A DNA stretch of 64,000 nucleotides from Oscillospiraceae bacterium (GCA_025758045.1 CP107208.1:1426001-1490000), one strand, 5' to 3'. Positions 7,889-17,820 are shown, numbered from the stretch's first letter. Notes: generated from the letters alone by a model not told the origin. A program made the numbers and translations.

Positions 7889-8677
7889 ATGGCAAACTAT
7901 CAGCTGGCGATCTCCAACATTGCCTGGCATAAAGAGGACGACGAGGCGGTCTACACCGCCATGCAGCAGGCCGGTTTTACCGGACTGGAAATCGCGCCGA
8001 CCCGCATCTTCCCGGAGATGCCCTACGAAAACCTGACCAGCGCGCTGCTGTTTGGCGGGTATCTCAAAAACCAGTGGGGCTTCTCGGTGCCCAGCATGCA
8101 AAGCATCTGGTACGGCCAGACCGGCAACATTTTTAACCCGGCGGACGCCGAGCACTTGCTGGATTATACCGCCGAGGCATTTCAGTTTGCCCACAGCCTG
8201 AACTGCCCGTCGCTGGTGTTCGGCTGTCCCAAAAACCGCATGCGCGCCCTGGGTGACAGCGATGCCGCCGCCGAAGCCTTCTTTATGCAGGCAGGCAACC
8301 TGGCCGCGCGGTACGGCGTGCGCCTGGCCATCGAGGCGAATCCCCCGATGTATACCAACTACTTAAACGGCACCGCCGAGGCGTTCAGCCTTGTCAAGCG
8401 GCTGGATAACCCCGGCCTGGCCGTCAACCTGGACCTGTCCACCATGCTGGCCCAGGGTGAAAAGCTGCAGAATTTTGTGGATGACCTAAAGTACGTCAGC
8501 CATGTGCATATCAGCGAACCGGGCCTGGCCCCCATCCAGAAGCGCCCCGAGCATAAAGAGCTGGCCCTGCTGCTGGGCGCAGTGGGCTACCGGGGCTTTG
8601 TTTCGGTGGAGATGGCCCGCACCGACCTGGATACCGTAAAGCGGACGCTGGACTATGTGGCGGAGGTGTTCCAATGA
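7889..8677 (+). CDS. sugar phosphate isomerase/epimerase (xylose-isomerase-like TIM barrel)
   Basis: 262 residues with the AP-endonuclease-2/xylose-isomerase-like barrel signature: a start LAISNIAW, LVFGCPKNR mid-barrel, AIEANPP and LDLST as likely metal-site strands, and HVHISEPG followed by SVEM. Such proteins usually isomerise or epimerise keto/aldo sugars with a divalent metal. The ATG at 7889 follows GGAGGGATTGAGG; the stop overlaps the next ATG (ATGA). Specific substrate unknown; context suggests a glycan precursor. Confidence 0.8.
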   Translation: MANYQLAISNIAWHKEDDEAVYTAMQQAGFTGLEIAPTRIFPEMPYENLTSALLFGGYLKNQWGFSVPSMQSIWYGQTGNIFNPADAEHLLDYTAEAFQFAHSLNCPSLVFGCPKNRMRALGDSDAAAEAFFMQAGNLAARYGVRLAIEANPPMYTNYLNGTAEAFSLVKRLDNPGLAVNLDLSTMLAQGEKLQNFVDDLKYVSHVHISEPGLAPIQKRPEHKELALLLGAVGYRGFVSVEMARTDLDTVKRTLDYVAEVFQ

Positions 8678-9474
8678 TCGAATATGAACGCAAGGCGTTG
8701 CAGGGCGTGCCTGATTACCGCGCCGCCGAGCTGCTGCCTAAGCGCAGTGAATACTGCCTGCTGATCCCCGTTATCAACGAGGGGGCGCGCATTTTGACCG
8801 AGCTGGGCCGCGCCCAGACCGCCGGGGTGGACACCCTGTGCGACATTGTCATCTGCGACGGCGGCTCCACCGACGGCAGCATGAAGCTGGACACCCTGCA
8901 GCTGTACGGCGTCAACACGCTGCTGACCAAGACCGGCCCCGGCAAGCAGGGGGCACAGCTGCGCATGGGCATCTACTTTGCCCTGAACCGCGGCTACAAG
9001 GGCGTGCTGACCATCGATGGCAATAACAAGGATTCCATCGAGGACGTGCATAAATTCATCGAGAAATTGCAGGCGGGCTATGACTTTGTGCAGGGCAGCC
9101 GCTTCATCCGCGGCGGCCACGCCGTCAACACCCCGCCGGTGCGGTACGCCGCCGTGCGGCTGGTGCATGCGCCGCTCATCAGCCTGGGGGCGCACCGGTG
9201 GTTCACCGATACCACCAACGCCTACCGCGCCTACAGCCGCGAGTACCTGACCCACCCCGACGTGCGCCCCCTGCGGGACGCGTTTATGGGGTACGAGCTG
9301 CTGGCGTATCTGAGCATCCGCGCCACGCAGTTGGGCATGAAGGCCTGCGAGGTCCCCGTGACCCGCGCCTACCCCGCCACCGGCAAGACCCCCACCAAGA
9401 TCAACGGCTTTAAAGGCAACAGCGACCTGATGCAGGTACTGCTGAAAGCCCTGGCAGGAAAATATAACCCGTGA
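8674..9474 (+). CDS. glycosyltransferase family 2 (DPM1-like)
   Basis: 266 residues. A GT-A fold is indicated by LLIPVINEG near 30 and the nucleotide-binding CDGGSTDGS near 65; TIDGNNKDS takes the place of the metal-binding DxD motif, and QGSRFIRGG follows. There are no clear membrane spans, so it is probably a cytosolic enzyme working on a lipid-linked acceptor. RBS GGAGGTG. It is translationally coupled to the preceding isomerase gene. Confidence 0.85.
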   Translation: MIEYERKALQGVPDYRAAELLPKRSEYCLLIPVINEGARILTELGRAQTAGVDTLCDIVICDGGSTDGSMKLDTLQLYGVNTLLTKTGPGKQGAQLRMGIYFALNRGYKGVLTIDGNNKDSIEDVHKFIEKLQAGYDFVQGSRFIRGGHAVNTPPVRYAAVRLVHAPLISLGAHRWFTDTTNAYRAYSREYLTHPDVRPLRDAFMGYELLAYLSIRATQLGMKACEVPVTRAYPATGKTPTKINGFKGNSDLMQVLLKALAGKYNP

Positions 9475-9504
9475 AATAAAAACGGCAGAACGAAGGAAAA
9501 CGCC

Positions 9505-10623
9505 ATGACCTACGATAAAATCATCCTTGGTGCGGGCCTGTATGGGCTGTATGCGGCGCAAAAGTGCGGTGCGGCAGGGCAGCGGGTGCTGGTGCTGGAG
9601 CGTGACCCTGCGCCCTTTATGCGGGCAACCTACATCAACCAGGCGCGGGTGCATATGGGCTACCACTACCCCCGCAGCTATTCCACGGCCATCAAATCTG
9701 CCCATTATTTTGAGCGGTTCTGCCGGGATTATGGCTTTTGCCTGCATACCGAGTTTGACCAGGTCTACGCCACCAGCGCCCATTTTTCCTGGACGAATGC
9801 GGCCGAGTTCCGACAGTTCTGCCGTGCGGCGGGCATCCGCTGCGACGATGTGCCGCCGGAGCGGTACTTTAACCACGGCCTGTGTGACGGCGCGTTTTTG
9901 ACCACCGAATACACCTACGACGCCCAAGTGCTCAAACGCTGGTTTTTGGAGCAGCTGGCCCGGCTGCCCAACGTGGAAGTGGCTTATAGCCACAAGCCCG
10001 ACCGCATCGAGAAGGCGGGTAATGTTTGGCGCGTGACGGCGGGGAACATTACCGCCGAAGCGCCCTACCTGCTCAACGCCACCTACGCGGGCGTGAACGA
10101 TGTGCACGCCATGCTGGGCCTGCCGCCTTTCGGCATTAAGTACGAAAAGTGCGAGATCATTTTGTGCACTGTGGACGAAAGCCTGAAGAACACCGGCATC
10201 ACCGTGATGGACGGGCCGTTCTTCAGCCTGATGCCCTTTGGCCAGACCGGTCTGCACAGCCTGACCAGCGTGACCTTTACCCCCCACGAGACCAGCTACG
10301 ACAGCGTGGCGACCTTCCCCTGCCAGCAGGCGTGCGGCGGGGTGTGCAAGCCGGGCGACCTGTACAACTGCAATGAGTGCCCGGCCAAGCCCGCCAGTGC
10401 CTGGCCCTACATGAGCCAGCTGGCCCGCAAATATTTAAAAGAGGAATATGGCTTTGCCTACCACAGCAGCCTTTTCAGCATGAAACCGATCTTAAAGGCC
10501 AGCGAGGTGGACGACTCCCGCCCCACGGTGGTGCGTGTGATGTGTGACGAGCCGAAGCTGGTCAGCGTGCTGTCCGGCAAGATCAACACAGTCTATGATT
10601 TGGACGAGGTGCTGGAACTGTGA
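9505..10623 (+). CDS. FAD-dependent oxidoreductase (DAO-like)
   Basis: 372 residues. The N-terminal dinucleotide-binding motif GAGLYGLYAA (about 9-18) with a following acidic LERD fits the DAO/glycine-oxidase class. Around 270-295 there is a Cys-rich stretch (CQQACGGVC...CNECP) that could bind a metal or cluster. Placed between two glycosyltransferase genes, it may oxidise a sugar or amine in the glycan pathway. RBS AAGGAA; the stop overlaps the GTG start of the next gene (GTGA). Confidence 0.8.
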   Translation: MTYDKIILGAGLYGLYAAQKCGAAGQRVLVLERDPAPFMRATYINQARVHMGYHYPRSYSTAIKSAHYFERFCRDYGFCLHTEFDQVYATSAHFSWTNAAEFRQFCRAAGIRCDDVPPERYFNHGLCDGAFLTTEYTYDAQVLKRWFLEQLARLPNVEVAYSHKPDRIEKAGNVWRVTAGNITAEAPYLLNATYAGVNDVHAMLGLPPFGIKYEKCEIILCTVDESLKNTGITVMDGPFFSLMPFGQTGLHSLTSVTFTPHETSYDSVATFPCQQACGGVCKPGDLYNCNECPAKPASAWPYMSQLARKYLKEEYGFAYHSSLFSMKPILKASEVDDSRPTVVRVMCDEPKLVSVLSGKINTVYDLDEVLEL

Positions 10624-11534
10624 GTAGTATCAACAATAAGGAAAAAAACTTTATCTCCGCCGTGGTCTACCTCCATAACGACGGGGCCCGCGCGGTGGAG
10701 TTCTGCCACGCGGTGGCGGCGGAGCTGGACAGCCACTTCGCCCAGTATGAACTGGTAGTGGTGGATGACGCCTGCACCGATGACACCGTGGAGCGCCTGC
10801 GCGCCTGGGGCAAAGACCAGGCCGCCCCGCTGACGATTTTGCATATGAGCCTGTATCACGGCCTGGAAAACGCCATGAACGCGGGCCTGGATGCCAGCAT
10901 CGGCGACTATGTGTACGAGTTTGACTCCACCGAGCTGTGCTACCCGGCGGCCATGATCTTTGACGCGTACCGCACGGCGCTGCAGGGCAGCGACATCGTT
11001 TCGGTCTGCCCTAAGGCGACCCGCAGCGGGCTGTTTTACCGCATTTTCAACGCGAATTCCCACAGCAATTACCAGCTGCGCACCGATGCGTTCCGGCTGG
11101 TCACCCGGCGGGCCATCAACCGTGTGCATGCCAGCAGCGCCCACCTGCCCTACCGCAAGGCGGCCTATGCGGCCTGCGGCTTAAAAATGACCGACCTGGA
11201 ATTTGACGGCAGGGTGGGGGCCGGTGCGCCCCACCGCTTCAACCTGGCCATCGACAGCCTGGCACTGTACACCGATGCCGGGTTCAAGGCCAGCGTGGGC
11301 ATTACCCTGTTTATGCTGGCACTGGCATTGGCGGAACTGGTGTATACGCTGGTCATCTTCGCCACAGGCCACCCGGTGGCGGGCTGGACTACCACCATGT
11401 TTGTGATCACCGTGGGCTTTGCCGGGCTGTTTGCCGTGCTGGCCATCGTGGTCAAGTACCTCTCGCTGCTGTTGGAATTGACGTTCAAACAGCAAAAATA
11501 CCTCGTGGAAAGCATCGAAAAGCTGCAAAAGTAA
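10620..11534 (+). CDS. membrane-anchored glycosyltransferase family 2
   Basis: 304 residues. The first 215 resemble a GT2 domain (VVYLHNDGARAV; VVVDDACTDDT near 45; HGLENAMNAGLD; EFDST). Two hydrophobic spans near 225-250 and 260-285 match polyprenyl-phosphate sugar transferases of the GtrB/DPM type. The GTG start at 10620 overlaps the upstream stop. The likely role is transfer of a sugar to undecaprenyl phosphate, providing the donor for the large membrane enzymes encoded next. Confidence 0.8.
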   Translation: MSSINNKEKNFISAVVYLHNDGARAVEFCHAVAAELDSHFAQYELVVVDDACTDDTVERLRAWGKDQAAPLTILHMSLYHGLENAMNAGLDASIGDYVYEFDSTELCYPAAMIFDAYRTALQGSDIVSVCPKATRSGLFYRIFNANSHSNYQLRTDAFRLVTRRAINRVHASSAHLPYRKAAYAACGLKMTDLEFDGRVGAGAPHRFNLAIDSLALYTDAGFKASVGITLFMLALALAELVYTLVIFATGHPVAGWTTTMFVITVGFAGLFAVLAIVVKYLSLLLELTFKQQKYLVESIEKLQK

Positions 11535-11546
11535 ATGGGAGCATCT

Positions 11547-13265
11547 ATGCAGGCATTGCAGAAAAAACAGAAAACCTGGGCCTTGCTGTTGCTGGGGGCC
11601 TTGTTGGGACTGGCGGCGTTTTTGTGTTTGTACGGCACCGCGCCGCTGGACCCCGCCAACGATGCCTGGATCTGGTACGGCTACGACGAGACCGACATCC
11701 ACCAGCATTACGCCGGGTGGCTGGGGTTCCGCAACAGCAGCTGGCAGTTCCCGCTGGCCCAGGCCGATGCCCTGGCCTACCCGGCGGGGACGGGGGTAAA
11801 CATCTCCTTTACCGATTCGCTGCCCTGGGTGTCGGTGCTGTTTAAGCTGCTGGCCCCGGTGCTGCCAGCGCAGTTCCAGTGGTTCGGGCTGTATGAGCTG
11901 GCCGCCTTTATTTTGCAGGGCATGGCCGCGGCGCTGGTGCTGGGGCTGTTCCTGTACGATTTGCTGCCGCTTGCGGCGGGCACGGCGCTGTTTGCGTTTT
12001 CGCCCATCATGATCGAGCGGGCGTTCCGCCATGTGGCGCTTTCCTCCCATTACATTGTGCTGTTTGCGCTGTATGCCTACCTGCGCGGCCGGCGGGAGCA
12101 ACGCTGCTTTATGCCGGTGTTCTGGCTGCTGGCGGCACTGGGCGTGGGCATTACACCCTACTTTTTGCCGATGGCGGCTATCTTTGCGTTGCTGTTGGCG
12201 GTGGAAAACGCCCTGCACACCCGCAAACTGCTGGCCCCCTGCGGGCTGTTTTTGGGCACCTGCGTGGCCGGGTATGCGGCGGGCGTGGTGCTGGGTTCGC
12301 TGAACAACGGCTACTCCGCCAGCCGGGAAAATTACGGCGTGTTCTCCTTCAATTTAAATGCGCTGTTCAATCCCAGCTCCAAGGGCGGGTACACCTGGTC
12401 CCGGATTCTGCCCGCCCGGCCGCAGCTGTACGGGCAGTATGACGGCTTCAATTATCTGGGCTTTGGCATGCTGGCGTTACTGGGCGTGCTGTGCGCGGCG
12501 GCAGTGGTGTTGGCTGTGCGCAGCAAGGCAGGCCGTGCCGCGCTGGCGGGGCTGCTGCGCCGCAATCTTGTACTTATTTTGGGCATGGCGTTTATGACGC
12601 TGTTCGCCATTACCAATGTCGTCTGCTTTGACGATGTGGAACTGCTGAATATCCCCCTGCCGGAGGGGCTGGTGAAACTCTGCGGCATCTTCCGCGCCAG
12701 CGGGCGGATGTTCTACCCTGTGTACTACGTGCTGATGACCGCCTGCATCGTGGGGCTGGCGCGGCTGCTGCGCCGCGTGGGCAAGGCTGCGCTGTATCCG
12801 GCGGTGCTGGTGCTGGTGGCGGCTGTGCAGCTGTTTGACCTGAGTGCTATGATCGCTGAAAAGCACACTGCTATGGCAGAAACCGCCGCCAAACCGCAGC
12901 CCTACCCGCAAGAGCTGGTGGACTGCCGCGATAACTACGGCACGCTGATGCTGGCGGATGACATCATCCACGCCCGCAACGTCATCTGCGCGGCATGGCA
13001 CCCCGGCATGGTCACCAACGGGTACGATGTGAACACCTACACCGGCGCGTGGAATGTGACCATCGACTGGACGGCCCAAACCAGCGCCGCCGTGGACAGC
13101 GGCACGCTGGACCCGGACACCCTGTATGTGACCGGCGACGCCGACCGCTTTACCAGCTGGCAGGCACAGTACGGCGACAAGGCCGACTATATCACCTGGG
13201 ATATTGCCGCCGCCGGCATCTACGACCGGCGGGACGAATACTACTTTATGGCACCAAAACAATAA
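11547..13265 (+). CDS. large polytopic membrane protein, DUF6311-like (GT-C type)
   Basis: 572 residues from the ATG at 11547, which follows GGGAG by five bases; an in-frame ATG at 11535 abuts the previous stop but has no RBS. After one N-terminal span, an extracytoplasmic loop holds DAWIWYGYDETDIHQ, an acidic first loop as in GT-C enzymes, followed by about ten membrane spans and a C-terminal soluble domain of some 140 residues. DUF6311 members are thought to be lipid-linked-sugar transferases acting outside the membrane. Function is inferred from family and context. Confidence 0.72.
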   Translation: MQALQKKQKTWALLLLGALLGLAAFLCLYGTAPLDPANDAWIWYGYDETDIHQHYAGWLGFRNSSWQFPLAQADALAYPAGTGVNISFTDSLPWVSVLFKLLAPVLPAQFQWFGLYELAAFILQGMAAALVLGLFLYDLLPLAAGTALFAFSPIMIERAFRHVALSSHYIVLFALYAYLRGRREQRCFMPVFWLLAALGVGITPYFLPMAAIFALLLAVENALHTRKLLAPCGLFLGTCVAGYAAGVVLGSLNNGYSASRENYGVFSFNLNALFNPSSKGGYTWSRILPARPQLYGQYDGFNYLGFGMLALLGVLCAAAVVLAVRSKAGRAALAGLLRRNLVLILGMAFMTLFAITNVVCFDDVELLNIPLPEGLVKLCGIFRASGRMFYPVYYVLMTACIVGLARLLRRVGKAALYPAVLVLVAAVQLFDLSAMIAEKHTAMAETAAKPQPYPQELVDCRDNYGTLMLADDIIHARNVICAAWHPGMVTNGYDVNTYTGAWNVTIDWTAQTSAAVDSGTLDPDTLYVTGDADRFTSWQAQYGDKADYITWDIAAAGIYDRRDEYYFMAPKQ

Positions 13266-13286
13266 CGAACCATTGAGGTAAAATGT

Positions 13287-14987
13287 ATGAAGCATCCCCG
13301 CCTGCAACTGAACAAGCGCACTTTCTGGTGCGGTGTGGCCGTGCTGGTTTTGCTGCGCTGCGGCCTGACCGGCTTCCAGCAGGCGTATACCTGGGTGGGC
13401 GGCGCACCGTTGGATGACGAGCTGATGTTCCGCGCGGCGCAGGCCATCACGGCGGGGGAGTGGCTGGGGGTTTACGATTATCTGACCCTCTCCAAGGCCA
13501 TGTTCTTTCCGGTATGGCTGGCGCTGCTGCATGTGCTGCACCTGCCGTATCTGGTCAGCGGGGCAGCACTGTGGTGCGCAGCTTCGCTGCTGGCGGCCTT
13601 TGCCTTTGCGCCGCTGTGGCGTAACGCCGAGCCGGGCTGCGGCCGCGTGCTGACGCTGGGGCTGTTTGGGGCGCTGGCGTTTTTGCCCTCCGGTTGGGCG
13701 GCCTACACGCTGCGCGTTTACCGGGACAACATCTTCCCGGCACTGTGCCTCGTTTTCTTTGCGGGCATGGCGGGCATGGCCCTGCGGGCCGTGTTTTACA
13801 CTGCGAAACAAAAGCCGCTGTGGCCCTGGCTGCTGGCGGCGGGCGTGGGGCTGGCTTGTGCCTATCTCGACCGTGAGGACGCGGGGATGTTCCTGCTGCC
13901 CTTTGCCGGGGCGGCGACCATCATCGTGCTGGTGGTGCTGGTTGGCAAGCGCCGGTGGCTCTGCTGCGCGGCGCAGGCTATCCCGTATGCCGTGCTGGCA
14001 GCGGGGGTGCTGACCTTCTGCGGGCTCAATTACAGCCACTACGGCGTGTTTGCCCTGTCGGATTTTTCCGAAGGCTCCTTTGCTGCCGCCATGGGCGCGA
14101 TGATGCGGGTGGATACCGACAGCGACGCGCCCTACTTGTCGGTGCCTGCCGATGCCCGCGCCAAAATTTACGAAGCTGTGCCCGAGCTGGAACCCCTGGC
14201 CTACTGGCTGGAGGAGGACGCCCAGATGGAGAACGACTTCCGCGACCCCGGCCTGAACGACTACCGCGCGGGCAGCTTCTATTGGGCTATCCGCCGCGCC
14301 GCCCAGTTTGAGGGCATCTACGACAGCGCCCAGACCGCCGATGCTTACTGGCAGAACGTGGCCGATAAGATCAACGCCGCCTGTGACGCGGGCACCCTGC
14401 CCAGCCGCACCGGCAAGCGGGTTGCCACCAGCCAGCCCATCAAGGCCGAGTACGTGGGCGCGACCCTGGCCGAGACCTGGAAGGGCTTTTGGCATGTGCT
14501 GGGCTTTAAGGATTGCCAGCCCTATGAAAACCTACGGTCCATCGGCACCACCGATGATATTGCCGCCTGGTCCGGCTACCTGCACTGCGGTTTCAACAAT
14601 GCCGCTGTGGCGGGGGAGGATACCCCCTATTACAGCCCCTACCAGAAGGCTGTGTTTGCAGTGATGCAGGCATGGACCGCCGTGTACAGCGTGGTGCTGA
14701 CGGTCTGCGTGCTGTGCGCGGTGCTGTTCCGGTTGATACATCTTTTTACGAATCTGCGAAAAAAACACACGGCCGAAACGGTGGTTCCGTGGCTGCTGCT
14801 GTTCGGCATCTTCGGCATTGCACTGCTGCGCTGTGCTATGATCGCTTTTGTGGAGGTGTCCAGCTTCGGCATCGGCACCAGCACGATGTATCTGGCTACC
14901 GTGCCCCCGCTGCTGGCGGTGTACGCGTTTACCGGGCTGTTTTTGTACGGACGGCCCATTGGGAAAAAGAGAAAGGATAACGCATGA
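13287..14987 (+). CDS. polytopic membrane protein, GT39/PMT-like
   Basis: 566 residues. An N-terminal span is followed by a loop with GGAPLDDELMFRAA, where the paired Asp suits a GT-C active site, then several membrane spans to about 260. A soluble region of about 190 residues follows (rich in Asp and Tyr), and spans resume towards the C-terminus. This is probably a glycosyltransferase using polyprenyl-phosphate sugars. RBS GAGG. The gene overlaps the next by four bases (ATGA), although that neighbour is a widespread flavoprotein rather than a glycan enzyme. Confidence 0.7.
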   Translation: MKHPRLQLNKRTFWCGVAVLVLLRCGLTGFQQAYTWVGGAPLDDELMFRAAQAITAGEWLGVYDYLTLSKAMFFPVWLALLHVLHLPYLVSGAALWCAASLLAAFAFAPLWRNAEPGCGRVLTLGLFGALAFLPSGWAAYTLRVYRDNIFPALCLVFFAGMAGMALRAVFYTAKQKPLWPWLLAAGVGLACAYLDREDAGMFLLPFAGAATIIVLVVLVGKRRWLCCAAQAIPYAVLAAGVLTFCGLNYSHYGVFALSDFSEGSFAAAMGAMMRVDTDSDAPYLSVPADARAKIYEAVPELEPLAYWLEEDAQMENDFRDPGLNDYRAGSFYWAIRRAAQFEGIYDSAQTADAYWQNVADKINAACDAGTLPSRTGKRVATSQPIKAEYVGATLAETWKGFWHVLGFKDCQPYENLRSIGTTDDIAAWSGYLHCGFNNAAVAGEDTPYYSPYQKAVFAVMQAWTAVYSVVLTVCVLCAVLFRLIHLFTNLRKKHTAETVVPWLLLFGIFGIALLRCAMIAFVEVSSFGIGTSTMYLATVPPLLAVYAFTGLFLYGRPIGKKRKDNA

Positions 14988-16201
14988 CGGATCTATTGGT
15001 CATCGGCGGAGGCGCCGCAGGCCTGATGGCGGCGGGCGCGGCCTGCGCCAAGGGCCTGACAGTGACGGTGCTGGAGCACAACCCCAAAGGCCCGGGGCAG
15101 AAGCTGCTCATTACTGGCAAGGGCCGCTGCAACGTCACCAGCGACAGCGACGTGCGGGAGTTTTTGCCCTACGTGCGGCATAACGGGCGGTTCTTGTATT
15201 CCAGCCTGTACGCCTTCCCGCCGGCCTCGGCCATGCAGCTGTTTGAGGAACTGGGCGTGCCGCTGAAGACCGAGCGCGGCCGCCGGGTCTTTCCCCAAAG
15301 CGACCGCGCCGCCGATGTGCTGGCGGCCCTGCGGGACTATGCCCGGAATGCAGAATTTGTGCGCGGCAGCGCTAAAAAGCTGCTGTTAGAGGATGGCGTC
15401 TGCAAGGGCGCTGTCACCGACCGGGGCGAGACACTGCGGGCAGAGAACACCCTCATCGCCACCGGCGGCATCAGCTACCCGGCCACCGGCAGCGACGGTA
15501 GCGGCTACAAGCTGGCGCGGCAGGCGGGGCATACCATCGTGACGCCGCAGCCCAGTTTGTGCAGCCTCATCAGCCCGGACCCGGCCTGCCGCCGCATGAT
15601 GGGTCTGGCCCTGCGCAACGTGCGGCTGACCCTGCTGTGCGACGGCAAGGAGCTGTTCACCGAGCAGGGCGAAGCGCTGTTTACTCATTTTGGCTTGTCC
15701 GGGCCGCTGGTGCTCTCGGCCAGTACCTATATTGAGGATATAGCGAAGCACCGTTATATCTGCGAGCTTGACTTAAAGCCCGCGCTGGATGAAAAGACGC
15801 TGTACGACCGCCTGACCCGCGATTTTGCCGAGCAGGGCGCCCACAGCGTCCAGGGTGCGCTGGCCAAGCTGCTGCCCAACTCGATGCGGCCGGTGGCGGT
15901 GGAAAAGTGGGGCGTCGACCCCGCGACCCGCGCCGCGCAAATTACAAAGGAGCAGAAGCAGGCGCTGGTGCAGCTGTGCAAGCATTGGCAGGTGCCGGTC
16001 ACGGCCCTGGGCGACAAGGAGCACGCCGTGGTCACCGCCGGCGGCGTGGACGTGAAGGAAGTGGCCCCCAAGACCATGGCCAGCAAGCTGTGCAGTGGGC
16101 TGTACTTTGCCGGCGAGGTGCTGGACGTGGACGCCCGCACCGGCGGGTACAATTTGCAGATCGCCTGGTCCACCGCGCAGGCAGCGGTAAGGGCGATGTG
16201 A
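14984..16201 (+). CDS. NAD(P)/FAD-dependent oxidoreductase, HI0933/YhiN family
   Basis: 405 residues. FAD-binding GGGAAGLMAA near 8-17, the family hallmark KLLITGKGRCN near 45-55, ATGGISYPATGSDGSG mid-protein, and a C-terminal GEVLDVDARTGGYNLQ are diagnostic for HI0933-like flavoproteins. Their substrate is not established. The family often neighbours cmk in Clostridia, as here (cmk starts 126 bases downstream). Confidence 0.88.
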   Translation: MTDLLVIGGGAAGLMAAGAACAKGLTVTVLEHNPKGPGQKLLITGKGRCNVTSDSDVREFLPYVRHNGRFLYSSLYAFPPASAMQLFEELGVPLKTERGRRVFPQSDRAADVLAALRDYARNAEFVRGSAKKLLLEDGVCKGAVTDRGETLRAENTLIATGGISYPATGSDGSGYKLARQAGHTIVTPQPSLCSLISPDPACRRMMGLALRNVRLTLLCDGKELFTEQGEALFTHFGLSGPLVLSASTYIEDIAKHRYICELDLKPALDEKTLYDRLTRDFAEQGAHSVQGALAKLLPNSMRPVAVEKWGVDPATRAAQITKEQKQALVQLCKHWQVPVTALGDKEHAVVTAGGVDVKEVAPKTMASKLCSGLYFAGEVLDVDARTGGYNLQIAWSTAQAAVRAM

Positions 16202-16203
16202 GG

Positions 16204-16284
16204 TGCGGGGCGTCGAGGACGCCGCCCCCTACAAATTGCCCTGAGGTGGATGTAGGGGCCGATGCAAGCATTGCCCCCTGCATA
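16204..16284. repeat. family A inverted-repeat elements (copy 2, compound)
   Basis: Two units lie in tandem: GCGGGGCGTCGAGGACGCCG with CCCCCTACAAA (also seen at 38708) and TGTAGGGGCCGATGC with GCATTGCCCCCTGCA (16251-16284). Both are short hairpins. They fill the gap between the flavoprotein gene and cmk. Confidence 0.65.
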
Positions 16285-16326
16285 GGACGGTTGATAAAAA
16301 GATTTTATTTATAAAAGGTGATAAAA

Positions 16327-16989
16327 ATGATCTCTGTAGCAATTGATGGGCCCTCCGGGGCGGGAAAATCCAGCCTGGCGAAACGGCTGGCGAAAGATCT
16401 CGGCTACGTCTATGTGGATACCGGCGCTATGTACCGTTCCATCGGCCTGTACGCCGTGCGCGCCGGGGTCGACCCCAAGGACGAAGCCGCTGTAACGGCG
16501 CTGCTGCCCCAAATCAAGCTGGCCATCCGCCTGGTGGACGGCGCCCAGCACATCTACCTCAACGGCGAGGACGTCAGCGACGCCATCCGCGCCGAGAACA
16601 TCGGCATGGCGGCCTCCGCTGTGTCGGCCCATCCGCCGGTGCGCGCCTTTCTGCTGGACACCCAGCGCGGGCTGGCTGCGGACCAGAACATCCTGATGGA
16701 TGGCCGGGACATCGGCACCGTGGTGCTGCCCAACGCTACCGTGAAAATTTTCCTCACCGCCAGCGCCGAGGCCCGCGCCGAGCGCCGCCGCAAGGAACTG
16801 GAAGAAAAAGGCCAGCCTGCCGACTTCGCCACCGTGCTGGCCGACATCCGGCAGCGCGACTACCAGGATACCCACCGGGCCATCGCCCCGCTGAAGCAGG
16901 CCGACGATGCCATCCTGGTGGACACCAGCGACATCGGCTTTGACGAAAGCTTCGAGCTGCTCAAGCGCACGATTCTTGCACATATTTAA
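16327..16989 (+). CDS. cmk: cytidylate kinase
   Basis: 220 residues. Phosphorylates CMP and dCMP with ATP. The P-loop GPSGAGKSS (8-16), YVDTGAMYRSIG and GRDIGTVVLP motifs are all present, and the length is normal. The ATG at 16327 is preferred to the GTG at 16318, because AAAGGTG upstream then has a six-base spacing. It is followed 12 bases later by plsC and then ispH-rpsA, a gene order often kept in Clostridia. Confidence 0.95.
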   Translation: MISVAIDGPSGAGKSSLAKRLAKDLGYVYVDTGAMYRSIGLYAVRAGVDPKDEAAVTALLPQIKLAIRLVDGAQHIYLNGEDVSDAIRAENIGMAASAVSAHPPVRAFLLDTQRGLAADQNILMDGRDIGTVVLPNATVKIFLTASAEARAERRRKELEEKGQPADFATVLADIRQRDYQDTHRAIAPLKQADDAILVDTSDIGFDESFELLKRTILAHI

Positions 16990-17001
16990 GGGGGACGCGC
17001 T

Positions 17002-17799
17002 ATGCTGTTGTATTGGATCCTGCTGCCCATCGTCTGGGTGCTGGCGCACATCGTGTTCCGCATCCAGGTCATCGGCCGCGAAAACCTGAAAGCCGTCCGG
17101 GATGGCCGTGCCTACGTCATTGCGCCCAACCATATCGCCAACCTGGACCCTGTGCTCATCGCCATTACGATTTTTGACTGGAAGCGCCTGCGCATCCTGG
17201 CCAAAGAGGAACTGTTCAAAAATCCGTTGGCTGGGTGGTTCCTGCGCTGCATGGGCGCGGTGTCCATCGAGCGCGGCAAGGGCGACACCGTCACGCTGGA
17301 AAAAATTACGAACGAGTGCAAAAACGGCACCGGCGTCATGATCTTCCCCGAGGGCACCCGTACCAAGACCGGTAAATTGGGCATGATCAAGAGCGGCGCG
17401 TTCGTCATTGCTGCCGCAGCCGGAGCCGATATGCTGCCGGTGCGCATCATCTACGGCACCAAAGACGGGCGGCTGCATCTCTTCTGCAAGGTGCGCATCG
17501 TCTTTGGCGAGGCTATCCCCGCCGCTGACCTGCAGATCAAGGACCAGAGCCACAAGATCGCCGAACTGCGCTGCATGAAGAACCGCCTGAAGGACGAGCT
17601 GGAAGCCCTGCTGAAAGCCAACGCTTTTGACGTGCAGGCAGCCGAGACCGTTGAGGCCGACAATCCCACCCCCAAGGCTGCCGAAAAGGCGAAGCCTGCC
17701 GGGGAGCCAAAGCCCGCCGCACTGCCCGCCGAGGCCGCACAGCCCGCCGAAAAGCCCGCACTGCCCGAAGCAACAGAGGGAGAGACCCAGGGCGCATAA
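17002..17799 (+). CDS. plsC: 1-acyl-sn-glycerol-3-phosphate acyltransferase
   Basis: 265 residues. One N-terminal membrane span, then the acyltransferase motif NHIANLDP (the HX4D motif is degenerate: N-H-I-A-N-L-D), FPEGTRTKTG for glycerol-phosphate binding, and VRIIYGTKD. Makes phosphatidic acid at the membrane. The last 60 residues are an Ala/Pro/Glu/Lys-rich tail absent from most family members and likely disordered. RBS GGGGGAC. Lies between cmk and ispH-rpsA. Confidence 0.92.
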   Translation: MLLYWILLPIVWVLAHIVFRIQVIGRENLKAVRDGRAYVIAPNHIANLDPVLIAITIFDWKRLRILAKEELFKNPLAGWFLRCMGAVSIERGKGDTVTLEKITNECKNGTGVMIFPEGTRTKTGKLGMIKSGAFVIAAAAGADMLPVRIIYGTKDGRLHLFCKVRIVFGEAIPAADLQIKDQSHKIAELRCMKNRLKDELEALLKANAFDVQAAETVEADNPTPKAAEKAKPAGEPKPAALPAEAAQPAEKPALPEATEGETQGA

Positions 17800-17820
17800 C
17801 CTGAAAAATGAGGTATAACG

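Noticed and set aside
12477..14495. 672-codon minus-strand frame across two membrane-protein genes
   Set aside because: It spans two plus-strand genes with clear starts and membrane topology; no support of its own.
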